The translations under genes were made by a program, and so were the position numbers. The notes below the pieces were generated by a model. That model was not told where the DNA came from, made no database searches, and was given only the letters and a program-made list of their open reading frames with translations. DNA of 64,000 nt from CAVVGZ01 sp963747965. Lineage in GTDB: Bacteria; Chloroflexota; Anaerolineae; Anaerolineales; Anaerolineaceae. Positions 8,511 through 16,000 of this stretch are shown piece after piece; the first letter of the stretch is position 1, and every line of letters begins with the position of its first letter. The stretch spans positions 744,001 to 808,000 of the forward strand of contig CAVVGZ010000007.1 in NCBI GenBank assembly GCA_963747965.1, given 5' to 3'.

Positions 8511-9080
8511 ATGGCGGTCAATATGGAAATAATCACTCGCAACATGGAATTGACGGAACAAATAAGCGACTACGTAACAAAAAAGGTTACAAAATTAGAC
8601 CGTTTTTTAAACGATATTGATGATACCCACGTCGACCTGGCATATATTAAGTCCGCCAGAAGTGCATCAGATCGCCACGTTGCCCAGATTACCATCCGGG
8701 GAAAAGGATATATCCTTCGTGGAGAAGAGCGTGCCATTGATATCTTTACCGCTATCGATGCAGTTATGGAGAAGATTCAAAGACAAATAGAAAGATATAA
8801 AGGGAAAAGGTCCAAAGGCAGGGGTGACGGTACACCTGCTTCCGGGTTAATTCCTGATATAGAACCCCTGGGTATGGAGGATATGGAGATAGAGCCAGAA
8901 ATTGCCAGGAGAAAACAATTTATTCTTACTCCCATGGACGAGTTGGAAGCCATCGAACAAATGAAATTGCTGGGTCATGAAAACTTTTTTATCTTTTTTG
9001 ACGGAAATACAAATTCAATTAAAGTCCTCTATAAACGGCGAGATGGGACCTTCGGATTAATCGAACCGTTATTAGGATGA
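8511..9080 (+). CDS. hpf: Ribosome hibernation promoting factor, long form
   Basis: It binds the 30S decoding centre and dimerises ribosomes to 100S in stationary phase. The 189 residues hold an N-terminal S30AE domain (about 1-105: MEIITRNMELTEQISDYV, with the basic helix RQIERYKGKRSK), an acidic linker, and the C-terminal dimerisation domain (about 130-187, with MDELEAIEQMKLLGHENFF and VLYKRRDGTFGLIEP). The two domains make this the long HPF. ATG at 8511 follows an AGGAGGT site. A strong terminator follows, so it is the last gene of its unit. Confidence 0.95.
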   Translation: MAVNMEIITRNMELTEQISDYVTKKVTKLDRFLNDIDDTHVDLAYIKSARSASDRHVAQITIRGKGYILRGEERAIDIFTAIDAVMEKIQRQIERYKGKRSKGRGDGTPASGLIPDIEPLGMEDMEIEPEIARRKQFILTPMDELEAIEQMKLLGHENFFIFFDGNTNSIKVLYKRRDGTFGLIEPLLG

Positions 9081-9111
9081 ACCAGTCAACAGGTATATAA
9101 TATCTCTCACT

Positions 9112-9140
9112 GTCCGGTAGATGATACCGGACTATTTTTT
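9112..9140 (+). terminator. Intrinsic terminator after hpf
   Basis: A perfect eight-base stem (GTCCGGTA / TACCGGAC) with a five-base loop is followed by TATTTTTT. Confidence 0.88.
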
Positions 9141-9150
9141 AAGGGATAAC

Positions 9151-9179
9151 TTGCGCATTGGACAGCAACATACTATAAT
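9151..9179 (+). promoter_or_regulatory. Sigma-70-type promoter of efp
   Basis: TTGCGC at 9151-9156 and TATAAT at 9174-9179 with a 17-base spacer. The predicted start near 9186 leaves a leader of about 27 bases. Confidence 0.75.
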
Positions 9180-9212
9180 TCCGCACGAATTCAAATTGGA
9201 TTGAGGAATAAG

Positions 9213-9776
9213 ATGATTGATGTAAATGATTTACGGAAAGGTGTCACCTTTGAAGCGGACGGAAACCTGTTTAAGGTATTGGATTACAGCCATAACAAAC
9301 CAGGTCGTGGAAAGGCCACCATCCGGATAAAAGCAAGAAATTTGTTAACCGGAGCAACACTTGAAAAAACTTTCAATTCCGGGGATCGGGTCCAGGATGT
9401 CAGACTGGAATATCGGAACCTTCAGTACCTGTATCATGACGTTGATATTTACTACTTCATGGATACTGAAACGTACGAGCAACCCGGTATTGATGCAGTT
9501 ATGGTTGGTGAAGCAGCTCAATTCTTAACGGAAGGTCTGCAGGCTAAAGTAACATTCTACGACGGCAGACCGATTGATATCGAACTTCCCACCACTGTGG
9601 ACCTCCGGATTGTCAGAGCCGAGGTTTCAGTACGCGGGGATACAGCTACCGGTGTTACAAAAAAAGTAGAGCTAGAAACCGGATATGAAGTCGACGTACC
9701 AAATTTTGTTAATGACGGGGATTTGATCCGAATCGACACCAGGACAGGATCATATGTTACCCGGGTTAGTGAATAG
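9213..9776 (+). CDS. efp: Translation elongation factor P
   Basis: EF-P relieves ribosome stalling at polyproline. From ATG at 9213 it is 187 residues, with the N-terminal KOW-like domain and two OB domains; the C-terminal signature is IRIDTRTGSYVTRV. The open frame begins 12 bases earlier at a TTG that overlaps the GAGGAA ribosome site, so 9213 is right. The loop that carries the modified residue reads HNKPGRGKA. The tip residue is Arg32, where E. coli has Lys34 and B. subtilis Lys32; Thermus EF-P also has Arg here. No earP or epm gene is in the window, so modification state is unknown. Confidence 0.96.
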   Translation: MIDVNDLRKGVTFEADGNLFKVLDYSHNKPGRGKATIRIKARNLLTGATLEKTFNSGDRVQDVRLEYRNLQYLYHDVDIYYFMDTETYEQPGIDAVMVGEAAQFLTEGLQAKVTFYDGRPIDIELPTTVDLRIVRAEVSVRGDTATGVTKKVELETGYEVDVPNFVNDGDLIRIDTRTGSYVTRVSE

Positions 9777-9812
9777 TAATCCATTTGATTCAGCGACTTA
9801 ATTTCATTTAAT

Positions 9813-10166
9813 ATGCGCACACCAGCTGGAATTGAATGCCCTTATTTCTACGGCAACTATCATCGGGGAAAAGAGATAGAGGAATGCCGGCTTATTGGAA
9901 GCATCCCTCCGCCAAATAACTACACACCGGATTTATGTAAAACCTGTCCAATCCCAAAATATATTCAAGCCAATTCCTGTCCGAATTTGCAATATAAAGC
10001 AGTGGTGAATAGCAGCATTCTAAAAAGATGGCGAAAAGTGGTTATCACAGCCTCCTGCAGCAAAAACCATCAGGTTGTAAAAGAACCACAAATCGGATGC
10101 GGTCAATGTCATTTGCTGCCATCTTTTCATCTTGGGACCAATCATGAACCTGACAATTCTGATTGA
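9813..10166 (+). CDS. Cysteine-rich hypothetical protein
   Basis: I do not recognise this 117-residue protein. It has eight cysteines, including LCKTCP, GCGQC and three single ones near the N-terminus (positions about 9, 25 and 56), which suggests metal or Fe-S binding. No signal peptide or membrane helix is seen. No clear ribosome site precedes ATG at 9813, 36 bases after efp, so it may be read through from efp. Its last 23 bases overlap the start of the HAD-DinB gene, which suggests translational coupling. The frame is open and the composition protein-like, but with no known homologue in mind I keep moderate confidence. Confidence 0.65.
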   Translation: MRTPAGIECPYFYGNYHRGKEIEECRLIGSIPPPNNYTPDLCKTCPIPKYIQANSCPNLQYKAVVNSSILKRWRKVVITASCSKNHQVVKEPQIGCGQCHLLPSFHLGTNHEPDNSD

Positions 10167-11337
10167 CCTCGATGGAACATTGTTAATAAACAACATAGAT
10201 CATTTTATCCCGGTATACCTGGAGGCACTTTCCAGGCATCTCCATCCAGTTCCGCCTCAACTGATCATTCAGGAAATTATGTTTGCCACAAGGAAGATGT
10301 TGGAAAACCAATCCCCGGCAGACACATTGGAAAACATATTCGATAGACATTTTTATCCTGCAATAGGGACGAATAAGCTTGAGCTTCAGGAAAAAATCGA
10401 TTCTTTTTATAGAGATGTATATCCTAAATTGAGGCAATATACCTCCCAAAAACCCGGCGTAATTGAGTTTATTAAGAACTCCTTCGAACGAGGGGCCCAG
10501 GTAACCATAGCAACAAATCCCATTTTTCCCCGCACAGCAATCCACCAAAGGCTTTATTGGGCAGGACTCCCCCCCGAAGAATATCCATTCTCAATCATAT
10601 CGACCTATGAAACATTCCACTTTGCCAAACCTTCCCCGGTTTTTTATGCTGAGCTTTTAGCCCGGTTGGGCTGGCCGGTCGGCCCGGTTGTTATGATAGG
10701 CAATGATTTTGACATGGATATCCAACCTGCAGAATTGCTCAATGTGCCAACCTATTTATTGGATGATCTTGGACCAGAATTGGGGAAAAAACTTGGATCT
10801 GGAAGCGGGTATGGAAATATTTCTTCATTATCACACTGGATCAATCAGGCGTCATTGAAAAATTTAGGTTATGTTTACCAAAATAAAGAGAGCTTCCTTT
10901 CGATTATCAAGTCCACCCCTGCAGTAATTCATACAATCATCAAGGAATTACCAAATCACCCATTTACCTCTACATCCCAAATCGAGGGATGGTCCCTTAA
11001 TGAGATTGTAGGGCATCTGGGTAATGAAGAAAAGGATGTTCATTTACCCAGCATTCAGAAATTTCTATCTATTAAAAATCTAATGTTTCCGGAAACAAAG
11101 ACGGATCAAGGGATATCTGCGAGTCAGAATTTTCCATCGGATGAGATTTCCATTTTTCATGAATACCTGGAGGCTAGAGGCGAATTGATCCAAACCCTTG
11201 AGAAAATTCCAGATCACGAATGGAAACGATCCACAGAATCCGGGGATTGCGGGAATCCGACGCTTATTGGATTATGCGGGATAATAGCATCGCATGATCA
11301 GGAGCATATCCGTCAAATTAAGCAATTGATCATATAG
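10144..11337 (+). CDS. HAD-family hydrolase fused to a DinB-like domain
   Basis: A 397-residue two-domain protein. Residues 1 to about 230 form a HAD hydrolase: motif I IDLDGTLL (nucleophile Asp8, Asp10), motif II in the TIATNP segment and motif IV IGNDFDMD. After a short linker, about 245-397 resembles a DinB/YfiT-type four-helix bundle, with EGWSLNEIVGHLGNEEKDV and a C-terminal SHDQEHIRQI; those histidines are the usual metal ligands of the fold. The open frame starts at a TTG at 10132, but ATG at 10144 fits the HAD start. It overlaps the cysteine-rich gene. The HAD substrate is unknown; the fused DinB domain may bind a thiol or metal. Confidence 0.82.
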   Translation: MNLTILIDLDGTLLINNIDHFIPVYLEALSRHLHPVPPQLIIQEIMFATRKMLENQSPADTLENIFDRHFYPAIGTNKLELQEKIDSFYRDVYPKLRQYTSQKPGVIEFIKNSFERGAQVTIATNPIFPRTAIHQRLYWAGLPPEEYPFSIISTYETFHFAKPSPVFYAELLARLGWPVGPVVMIGNDFDMDIQPAELLNVPTYLLDDLGPELGKKLGSGSGYGNISSLSHWINQASLKNLGYVYQNKESFLSIIKSTPAVIHTIIKELPNHPFTSTSQIEGWSLNEIVGHLGNEEKDVHLPSIQKFLSIKNLMFPETKTDQGISASQNFPSDEISIFHEYLEARGELIQTLEKIPDHEWKRSTESGDCGNPTLIGLCGIIASHDQEHIRQIKQLII

Positions 11338-11428
11338 GTGATCATTGCTTTCACTCCAAATATTGCGTGAGCTGGACAAGCCAGACTTTATACAGACCTA
11401 TAATAATCCACAAACTATTTGCATAGGT

Positions 11429-11437
11429 TGGTATAAT
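11429..11437 (+). promoter_or_regulatory. Extended -10 promoter of ftsH
   Basis: TGGTATAAT is an extended -10 (TGnTATAAT) about 50 bases before the ftsH start; the -35 is weak. Confidence 0.6.
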
Positions 11438-11487
11438 TGAGTTCGATATTCCCTATTGTATTAAATAGTGGAGATCAGGAGGATTAG

Positions 11488-13350
11488 GTGAATTCAAGGA
11501 ATCAATCGTATGTGATTTACCTGCTGTTATTTATTGCCATCATATCCATGTTGGTTTATAACTTCAATTCGCAAACCAGTGGTCAAAATACAAAGACGAT
11601 CAACGAAGTAGCAGCAGAGATAAATAAGGGAAATATTGCCAAATTAGTAGAGGAAGAGAACAAACTTCAAATTACATTTAAAGACGGGGGTATTTCTTCA
11701 TCGAATAAAGAACCGGATGCTACACTCGTTGAACAACTCCTTCATCTGGGTGTGCAGACTGAAAACTTAGCCGAGGATAAGATTAAGATTGAAATAAAGC
11801 AACCCAGCGCATGGTTTGGGGTTCTGACTGCAGTTGGGTATATACTGCCATTTCTTGTTTTTGGGGCAGTGTTTTACTTTATTTTCAGACAAGCCCAGGG
11901 CAGTAATAACGCCGCCATGTCCTTTGGAAAATCAAGGGCAAGAATGTTCAGTGGGGATCATCCTACTGTTACCTTTGAAGATGTTGCTGGTGTGGAGGAG
12001 TCTAAAAAAGAACTGGAAGAAGTGGTTGAATTCTTGCGGGAACCACAAAAATTCATTGCACTGGGGGCACGCATTCCAAAGGGTGTCTTGCTCGTTGGTC
12101 CGCCTGGAACAGGAAAAACGTTACTCGCGAAAGCAGTATCTGGAGAGGCCGGGGTTCCATTTTTTTCCATCTCAGGCTCTGAATTTGTAGAAATGTTCGT
12201 AGGTGTCGGCGCAAGCCGGGTTCGGGACCTTTTCGATCAAGCAAAACGCCAATCTCCATGTATTGTGTTTGTTGATGAAATCGATGCTGTTGGGCGACAA
12301 CGTGGAGCCGGGCTTGGTGGCAGCCATGATGAACGTGAACAAACCCTGAACCAGATGCTTGTTGAAATGGATGGTTTCGATACAGATACAAACGTAATAA
12401 TCATGGCAGCAACAAACCGTCCTGATATTCTGGATCCTGCCTTGCTTCGCCCTGGACGGTTTGACCGTAGAGTAGTCCTTGATCGACCTGACGTACGCGG
12501 CAGGGAGGCGATTTTAAGAGTGCACGTCAAAGGAAAACCCCTTGATGCGGATGTGAATCTATCGATAATCGCACGGTCAACCCCGGGTTTTGTTGGAGCA
12601 GATCTTGAGAACCTGGTAAATGAAGCCGCCATTTTAGCAGCCCGACGCAATAGGCAGACAATCAGCCAGCCAGAATTTGAGGAATCAATCGAAAGAGTAA
12701 TCGCCGGTCCCGAGAGAAAAAGCCGTTTGATCAGTAAAGAAGAGAAACGCATTGTTGCCTACCATGAGGCTGGACACGCCGTTGTAATGAATGCAATTCC
12801 TGAAGCCAATCCTGTTCATAAAGTGTCTATCATATCTCGCGGCATGGCTGGCGGTTATACGCTTGCACTTCCTGAGGATGACCGGACTCTTATGCCAAAG
12901 AAAAAATTAATCGCTGACATGGTCGGTTTACTCGGGGGACGTGCCGCCGAAGAGTTGGTCTTTGATGATATTACCTCCGGAGCATCCAATGATATAGAAA
13001 GAGTAACCCAGTTGGCAAGGATGATGGTTACCCGTCTGGGTATGAGTGAATCAATGGGGCCAATGGTTTACGGGCAGAAAGAAGAATTAATATTTCTCGG
13101 AAGGGAAATATCAGAACAACGTGATTACTCCGAATCGGTGGCAGAGAAGATCGATCAGGAAGTTCGAACACTGGTAAGTGACTCCTACAATAGGGCAAGA
13201 TCTATCCTGAAGGAATACCAGGAAATGTTGGACAAGGTGGCTGAGAAACTCCTCGAACAAGAGACAATTTCGAGAGAGGAATTTGAGGCAATCTTCCCCC
13301 CGCCCGTACCAAAAGTAAGTGGGACTCCTATCCTGACAAATAATCAATAA
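11488..13350 (+). CDS. ftsH: ATP-dependent zinc metalloprotease FtsH
   Basis: A membrane-anchored AAA+ protease that degrades misfolded membrane proteins and regulators. The 620 residues run: TM helix (about 8-25), short extracytoplasmic part, second TM (about 110-132), AAA module with Walker A GPPGTGKT (about 203-210), Walker B CIVFVDEIDA, the second region of homology RPGRFDRRV, and the protease domain with zinc site HEAGH (about 426-430) and the downstream Asp in DDITSGASND. The start is a GTG at 11488 after AGGAGG. It is transcribed alone between an extended -10 promoter and a strong bidirectional terminator. Confidence 0.97.
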   Translation: MNSRNQSYVIYLLLFIAIISMLVYNFNSQTSGQNTKTINEVAAEINKGNIAKLVEEENKLQITFKDGGISSSNKEPDATLVEQLLHLGVQTENLAEDKIKIEIKQPSAWFGVLTAVGYILPFLVFGAVFYFIFRQAQGSNNAAMSFGKSRARMFSGDHPTVTFEDVAGVEESKKELEEVVEFLREPQKFIALGARIPKGVLLVGPPGTGKTLLAKAVSGEAGVPFFSISGSEFVEMFVGVGASRVRDLFDQAKRQSPCIVFVDEIDAVGRQRGAGLGGSHDEREQTLNQMLVEMDGFDTDTNVIIMAATNRPDILDPALLRPGRFDRRVVLDRPDVRGREAILRVHVKGKPLDADVNLSIIARSTPGFVGADLENLVNEAAILAARRNRQTISQPEFEESIERVIAGPERKSRLISKEEKRIVAYHEAGHAVVMNAIPEANPVHKVSIISRGMAGGYTLALPEDDRTLMPKKKLIADMVGLLGGRAAEELVFDDITSGASNDIERVTQLARMMVTRLGMSESMGPMVYGQKEELIFLGREISEQRDYSESVAEKIDQEVRTLVSDSYNRARSILKEYQEMLDKVAEKLLEQETISREEFEAIFPPPVPKVSGTPILTNNQ

Positions 13351-13356
13351 ATTCCG

Positions 13357-13387
13357 AAAAAGGGGATGGGAAACCCATCCCCTTTTT
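13357..13387. terminator. Bidirectional terminator between ftsH and miaA
   Basis: A perfect 14-base stem (AAAAAGGGGATGGG / CCCATCCCCTTTTT) with an AAA loop gives a T-tract on either strand, serving convergent ftsH (+) and miaA (-). Confidence 0.92.
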
Positions 13388-14336
13388 ATTTTCCAGGAAG
13401 TATCCAGTTTTCTTTTTGGCCAATGAGTTCACCGATCTCATCCAATATCCCCTCCCTTACATCCAGCCAATGAATACGCGGATCGTCTGGCTTAAACCAG
13501 TTGCTTTGTCTGCGAACGAACTGGTGGGTCAATCGTTTCATGAGCCTGACAGACTCTTCCAGTGTGGTCCACCCTTTTAAATAATAGATTATTTGTTGGT
13601 AACCAATCGCTGAAAATGCAGGGATATCTTCCTGGAAACCGGCTTTTATCAGTGAATCAACTTCAGCAACAAGCCCCTTTTCTATCATTTCATCGATCCT
13701 CTGATCAATTAATTGATAGAGTTCCTCCCGGGGTCTTTTTAAGCCAATTATTAATATGCTATAGCGGGATCCAGTTTTTTGTTTTTGCGAAGAAAACTTT
13801 TCTCCGGTTGAAAATATCACTTCCACAGCGCGCATGGTGCGCCTAATATTCCGCTTATCAATAGATCGCGCAGCATCAGAATCGAGAAAAAAAAGGCGTT
13901 TATGCAATCCATCCCCACCAATTTCCTTTGTCCATAATTCCAATGCATGTCTAAGAATTTCATCCGGTTTCCTTCCGGGTGGTACCCATCCCTCCAACAA
14001 CGCCGTGATATATTGCCCGGTTCCTCCAACAATAATTGGAAGTCTGTTACGCGAGTGAATGGCATCAATTACCATGACTGCTTCGTGTTGGTAATGCGCC
14101 AGGCTCCACTGCTCATCCGGTCTCGAGACATCAATTAAATGGTGAGGTACTCCATGTATTTCATGAGCATCAGGTTTGGCAGTCCCAATATCCATCCCGG
14201 TATATAACAGGCGCGAATCAGCAGAGACAATTTCGCCCATAAATTTTTTGGCGAGCGGAATCGAAATTGCGGTCTTCCCTACCCCGGTGGGACCGACAAT
14301 CATCAGTACTGGGTTGGAAACATCAGGGATGGACAT
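13386..14336 (-). CDS. miaA: tRNA dimethylallyltransferase
   Basis: Transfers a dimethylallyl group from DMAPP to A37 of tRNAs that read U-starting codons. From ATG at 14336 the protein is 316 residues, the usual length. The P-loop GPTGVGKT is at residues 15-22, followed by SADSRLLYTGMDIGTAKPD, HHLIDV and the VGGTGQYI segment that contacts the substrate. The frame extends 21 codons further up inside yraN with no better start. The 3' end of yraN overlaps the start by 14 bases, so yraN and miaA are coupled. It draws on the isoprenoid pathway represented by fni at the left end. Confidence 0.95.
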   Translation of the reverse strand: MSIPDVSNPVLMIVGPTGVGKTAISIPLAKKFMGEIVSADSRLLYTGMDIGTAKPDAHEIHGVPHHLIDVSRPDEQWSLAHYQHEAVMVIDAIHSRNRLPIIVGGTGQYITALLEGWVPPGRKPDEILRHALELWTKEIGGDGLHKRLFFLDSDAARSIDKRNIRRTMRAVEVIFSTGEKFSSQKQKTGSRYSILIIGLKRPREELYQLIDQRIDEMIEKGLVAEVDSLIKAGFQEDIPAFSAIGYQQIIYYLKGWTTLEESVRLMKRLTHQFVRRQSNWFKPDDPRIHWLDVREGILDEIGELIGQKENWILPGK

Positions 14337-14694
14337 TCTTAAACCAATGGATATCGGGGGTTTTTGTGTTTGGTGTACCGATAATCGCAACCGCATCAAC
14401 GCGCCAATCCTCCACCAGGCCGGGATTTTGTTGGAAATAATAAGATGCAGAATCTACAATGTGGCTGAACTTCTTGAAATTGATTGCATCTTCCGGGAAG
14501 CCAAGACTAGTGTTCGTTCTGGTTTTTACTTCAATAAATACGGTTTGACCCTGGTCTTTCATAATCAGGTCAATTTCCCCATAAGGGGTACGGTAGGACC
14601 GGGTTAAATACTCGAGCCCCAGATCAATCAGCCACTGCAGTGCCAGTTCCTCACCCCATTTTCCGAGCGATTTATTTCCCATTTTTATCATCAA
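14323..14694 (-). CDS. YraN family (UPF0102) nuclease-fold protein
   Basis: A 123-residue member of the YraN/UPF0102 family, which has a restriction-endonuclease-like fold. The typical segments are visible: GKWGEELALQWL near the N-terminus, then GEIDLIMKD and VFIEVKTR, which supply the Asp and the Glu-x-Lys of a PD-(D/E)XK core, and DWRVDAVAI. The function is poorly known in the whole family. Start choice is open between 14694, 14691 and 14682; none has a good ribosome site. It leads a two-gene unit with miaA. Confidence 0.88.
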   Translation of the reverse strand: MMIKMGNKSLGKWGEELALQWLIDLGLEYLTRSYRTPYGEIDLIMKDQGQTVFIEVKTRTNTSLGFPEDAINFKKFSHIVDSASYYFQQNPGLVEDWRVDAVAIIGTPNTKTPDIHWFKNVHP

Positions 14695-14840
14695 CTCAAT
14701 TCTAAATCAAAATTCTTTTCCTTTTATTCTTTTAATGATAGACTACTAAAACATAAATTGATTAGACAATTGATGAACCAGGTATCCCCGGGCAATTTAA
14801 TTCATCCACCAATATACCAAAAGGATAATTTTAAACAAAA

Positions 14841-15992
14841 ATGCCAGTTGCGGAAATCATCGCCATAGGTACCGAATTATTGTTAGGTGAAACCCAGGAC
14901 ACGAATACCCACTACCTTGCCAGGAAATTACGGGAAAGCGGTATTGATATGTTCAGGGCAACGATTATTGGTGATAATCCCGCCAGGATTGCTCAGTGTA
15001 TTCAAGAAGCGAGTTCGAGAGCGCAGATTATTATCACAACCGGTGGACTCGGTCCTACAATAGATGATCCAACCCGTCAGGCTGTTGCCCTTGCGTTCGG
15101 GGTTGAAACCGAATTCAATGAAGTGCTTTGGGAGCAAATTCAGCGTAAATATCGGAGTTATAACCGAATTCCCTCTGAAAATAACCGACGGCAAGCCTAT
15201 ATTCCCTATGGATCAATGGGAATTGAAAACCCAGTTGGAACTGCCCCGGGTTTTTATATCGAAAAGGATGACCGCACCATAATTAGTCTGCCGGGTGTTC
15301 CGAAAGAAATGGAGTATCTGACTATTCATTTTGTACTTCCATACCTTAAAGAAAAATACCAACTGAGGTCTGTCATCCAGGTTAAAGTTATCCATACCGC
15401 AGGGATCGGGGAATCCTTAATAGATCAGCTAATAAGTGATCTTGAAAACAAGCAAAATCCGACCGTCGGGCTCTCTGCACATGCAGGGCAATGTGATATA
15501 CGCATTACCGCCAAAGCCGAATCTTTAGAATCAGCCAACCGGATGATTGAAGAATTCGTCGAAATGATTGGTGATAGGTTGGGCAGTCACATTTATGGAT
15601 ACGATTTGGACACACTTGAAGGAAAAATTCAGCATATCCTGAACTTGAACCAATTAACCGTGGGGTTGGTCAATTCAAATATTTCTCCAAATATTCTCGC
15701 CAGGTTTAGAAATGAAATCCCTTGTAATGTTCACCCGGTGCCCGAAATGGAAATGACCGAAAACGGTCGGAAGACAGCACATTCTCAGCACCAATTCCTT
15801 TTTTTTGCACAATTAATGGACAGAGATGACCGCAAAGAATTAAATATATCCCTTTCAAAATCAGATGGTGAATTTCTGGTAAAGTCCATGTTCTACGGAG
15901 GTCCACCCCAAATGGGAGAACAATGGGCTGTAAATTCCGCAATGGATTATCTTCGAAGGAATATTGATCCCGCTAATAAATCGAATCCTTGA
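14841..15992 (+). CDS. cinA: CinA family protein with degenerate C-terminal domain
   Basis: The N-terminal half (about 1-170) is the MoaB/MogA-like domain of CinA (COG1058): EIIAIGTELLLGETQDTN, TTGGLGPTIDD and LPGVPKEM are clear. A middle domain follows to about 260. The last 120 residues occupy the place of the nicotinamide-nucleotide amidohydrolase (PncC) domain, but the usual TAESCTGG active-site segment is missing; LTVGLVNSNISPNILA stands where it should be. So this protein probably keeps only the N-terminal activity. ATG at 14841 is chosen because the family start follows directly. It ends eight bases before the next gene. Confidence 0.9.
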   Translation: MPVAEIIAIGTELLLGETQDTNTHYLARKLRESGIDMFRATIIGDNPARIAQCIQEASSRAQIIITTGGLGPTIDDPTRQAVALAFGVETEFNEVLWEQIQRKYRSYNRIPSENNRRQAYIPYGSMGIENPVGTAPGFYIEKDDRTIISLPGVPKEMEYLTIHFVLPYLKEKYQLRSVIQVKVIHTAGIGESLIDQLISDLENKQNPTVGLSAHAGQCDIRITAKAESLESANRMIEEFVEMIGDRLGSHIYGYDLDTLEGKIQHILNLNQLTVGLVNSNISPNILARFRNEIPCNVHPVPEMEMTENGRKTAHSQHQFLFFAQLMDRDDRKELNISLSKSDGEFLVKSMFYGGPPQMGEQWAVNSAMDYLRRNIDPANKSNP

Positions 15993-16000
15993 GAGGAAAA

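Noticed and set aside
12053..12752. Open frames on the minus strand inside ftsH
   Set aside because: They are shadows of the strongly conserved FtsH AAA module and have no family-like content.
15989..16000. TTG at 15989 as the start of the amidohydrolase-CYTH gene
   Set aside because: It overlaps the cinA stop and the GAGAGG ribosome site itself; ATG 16001 follows at proper spacing.
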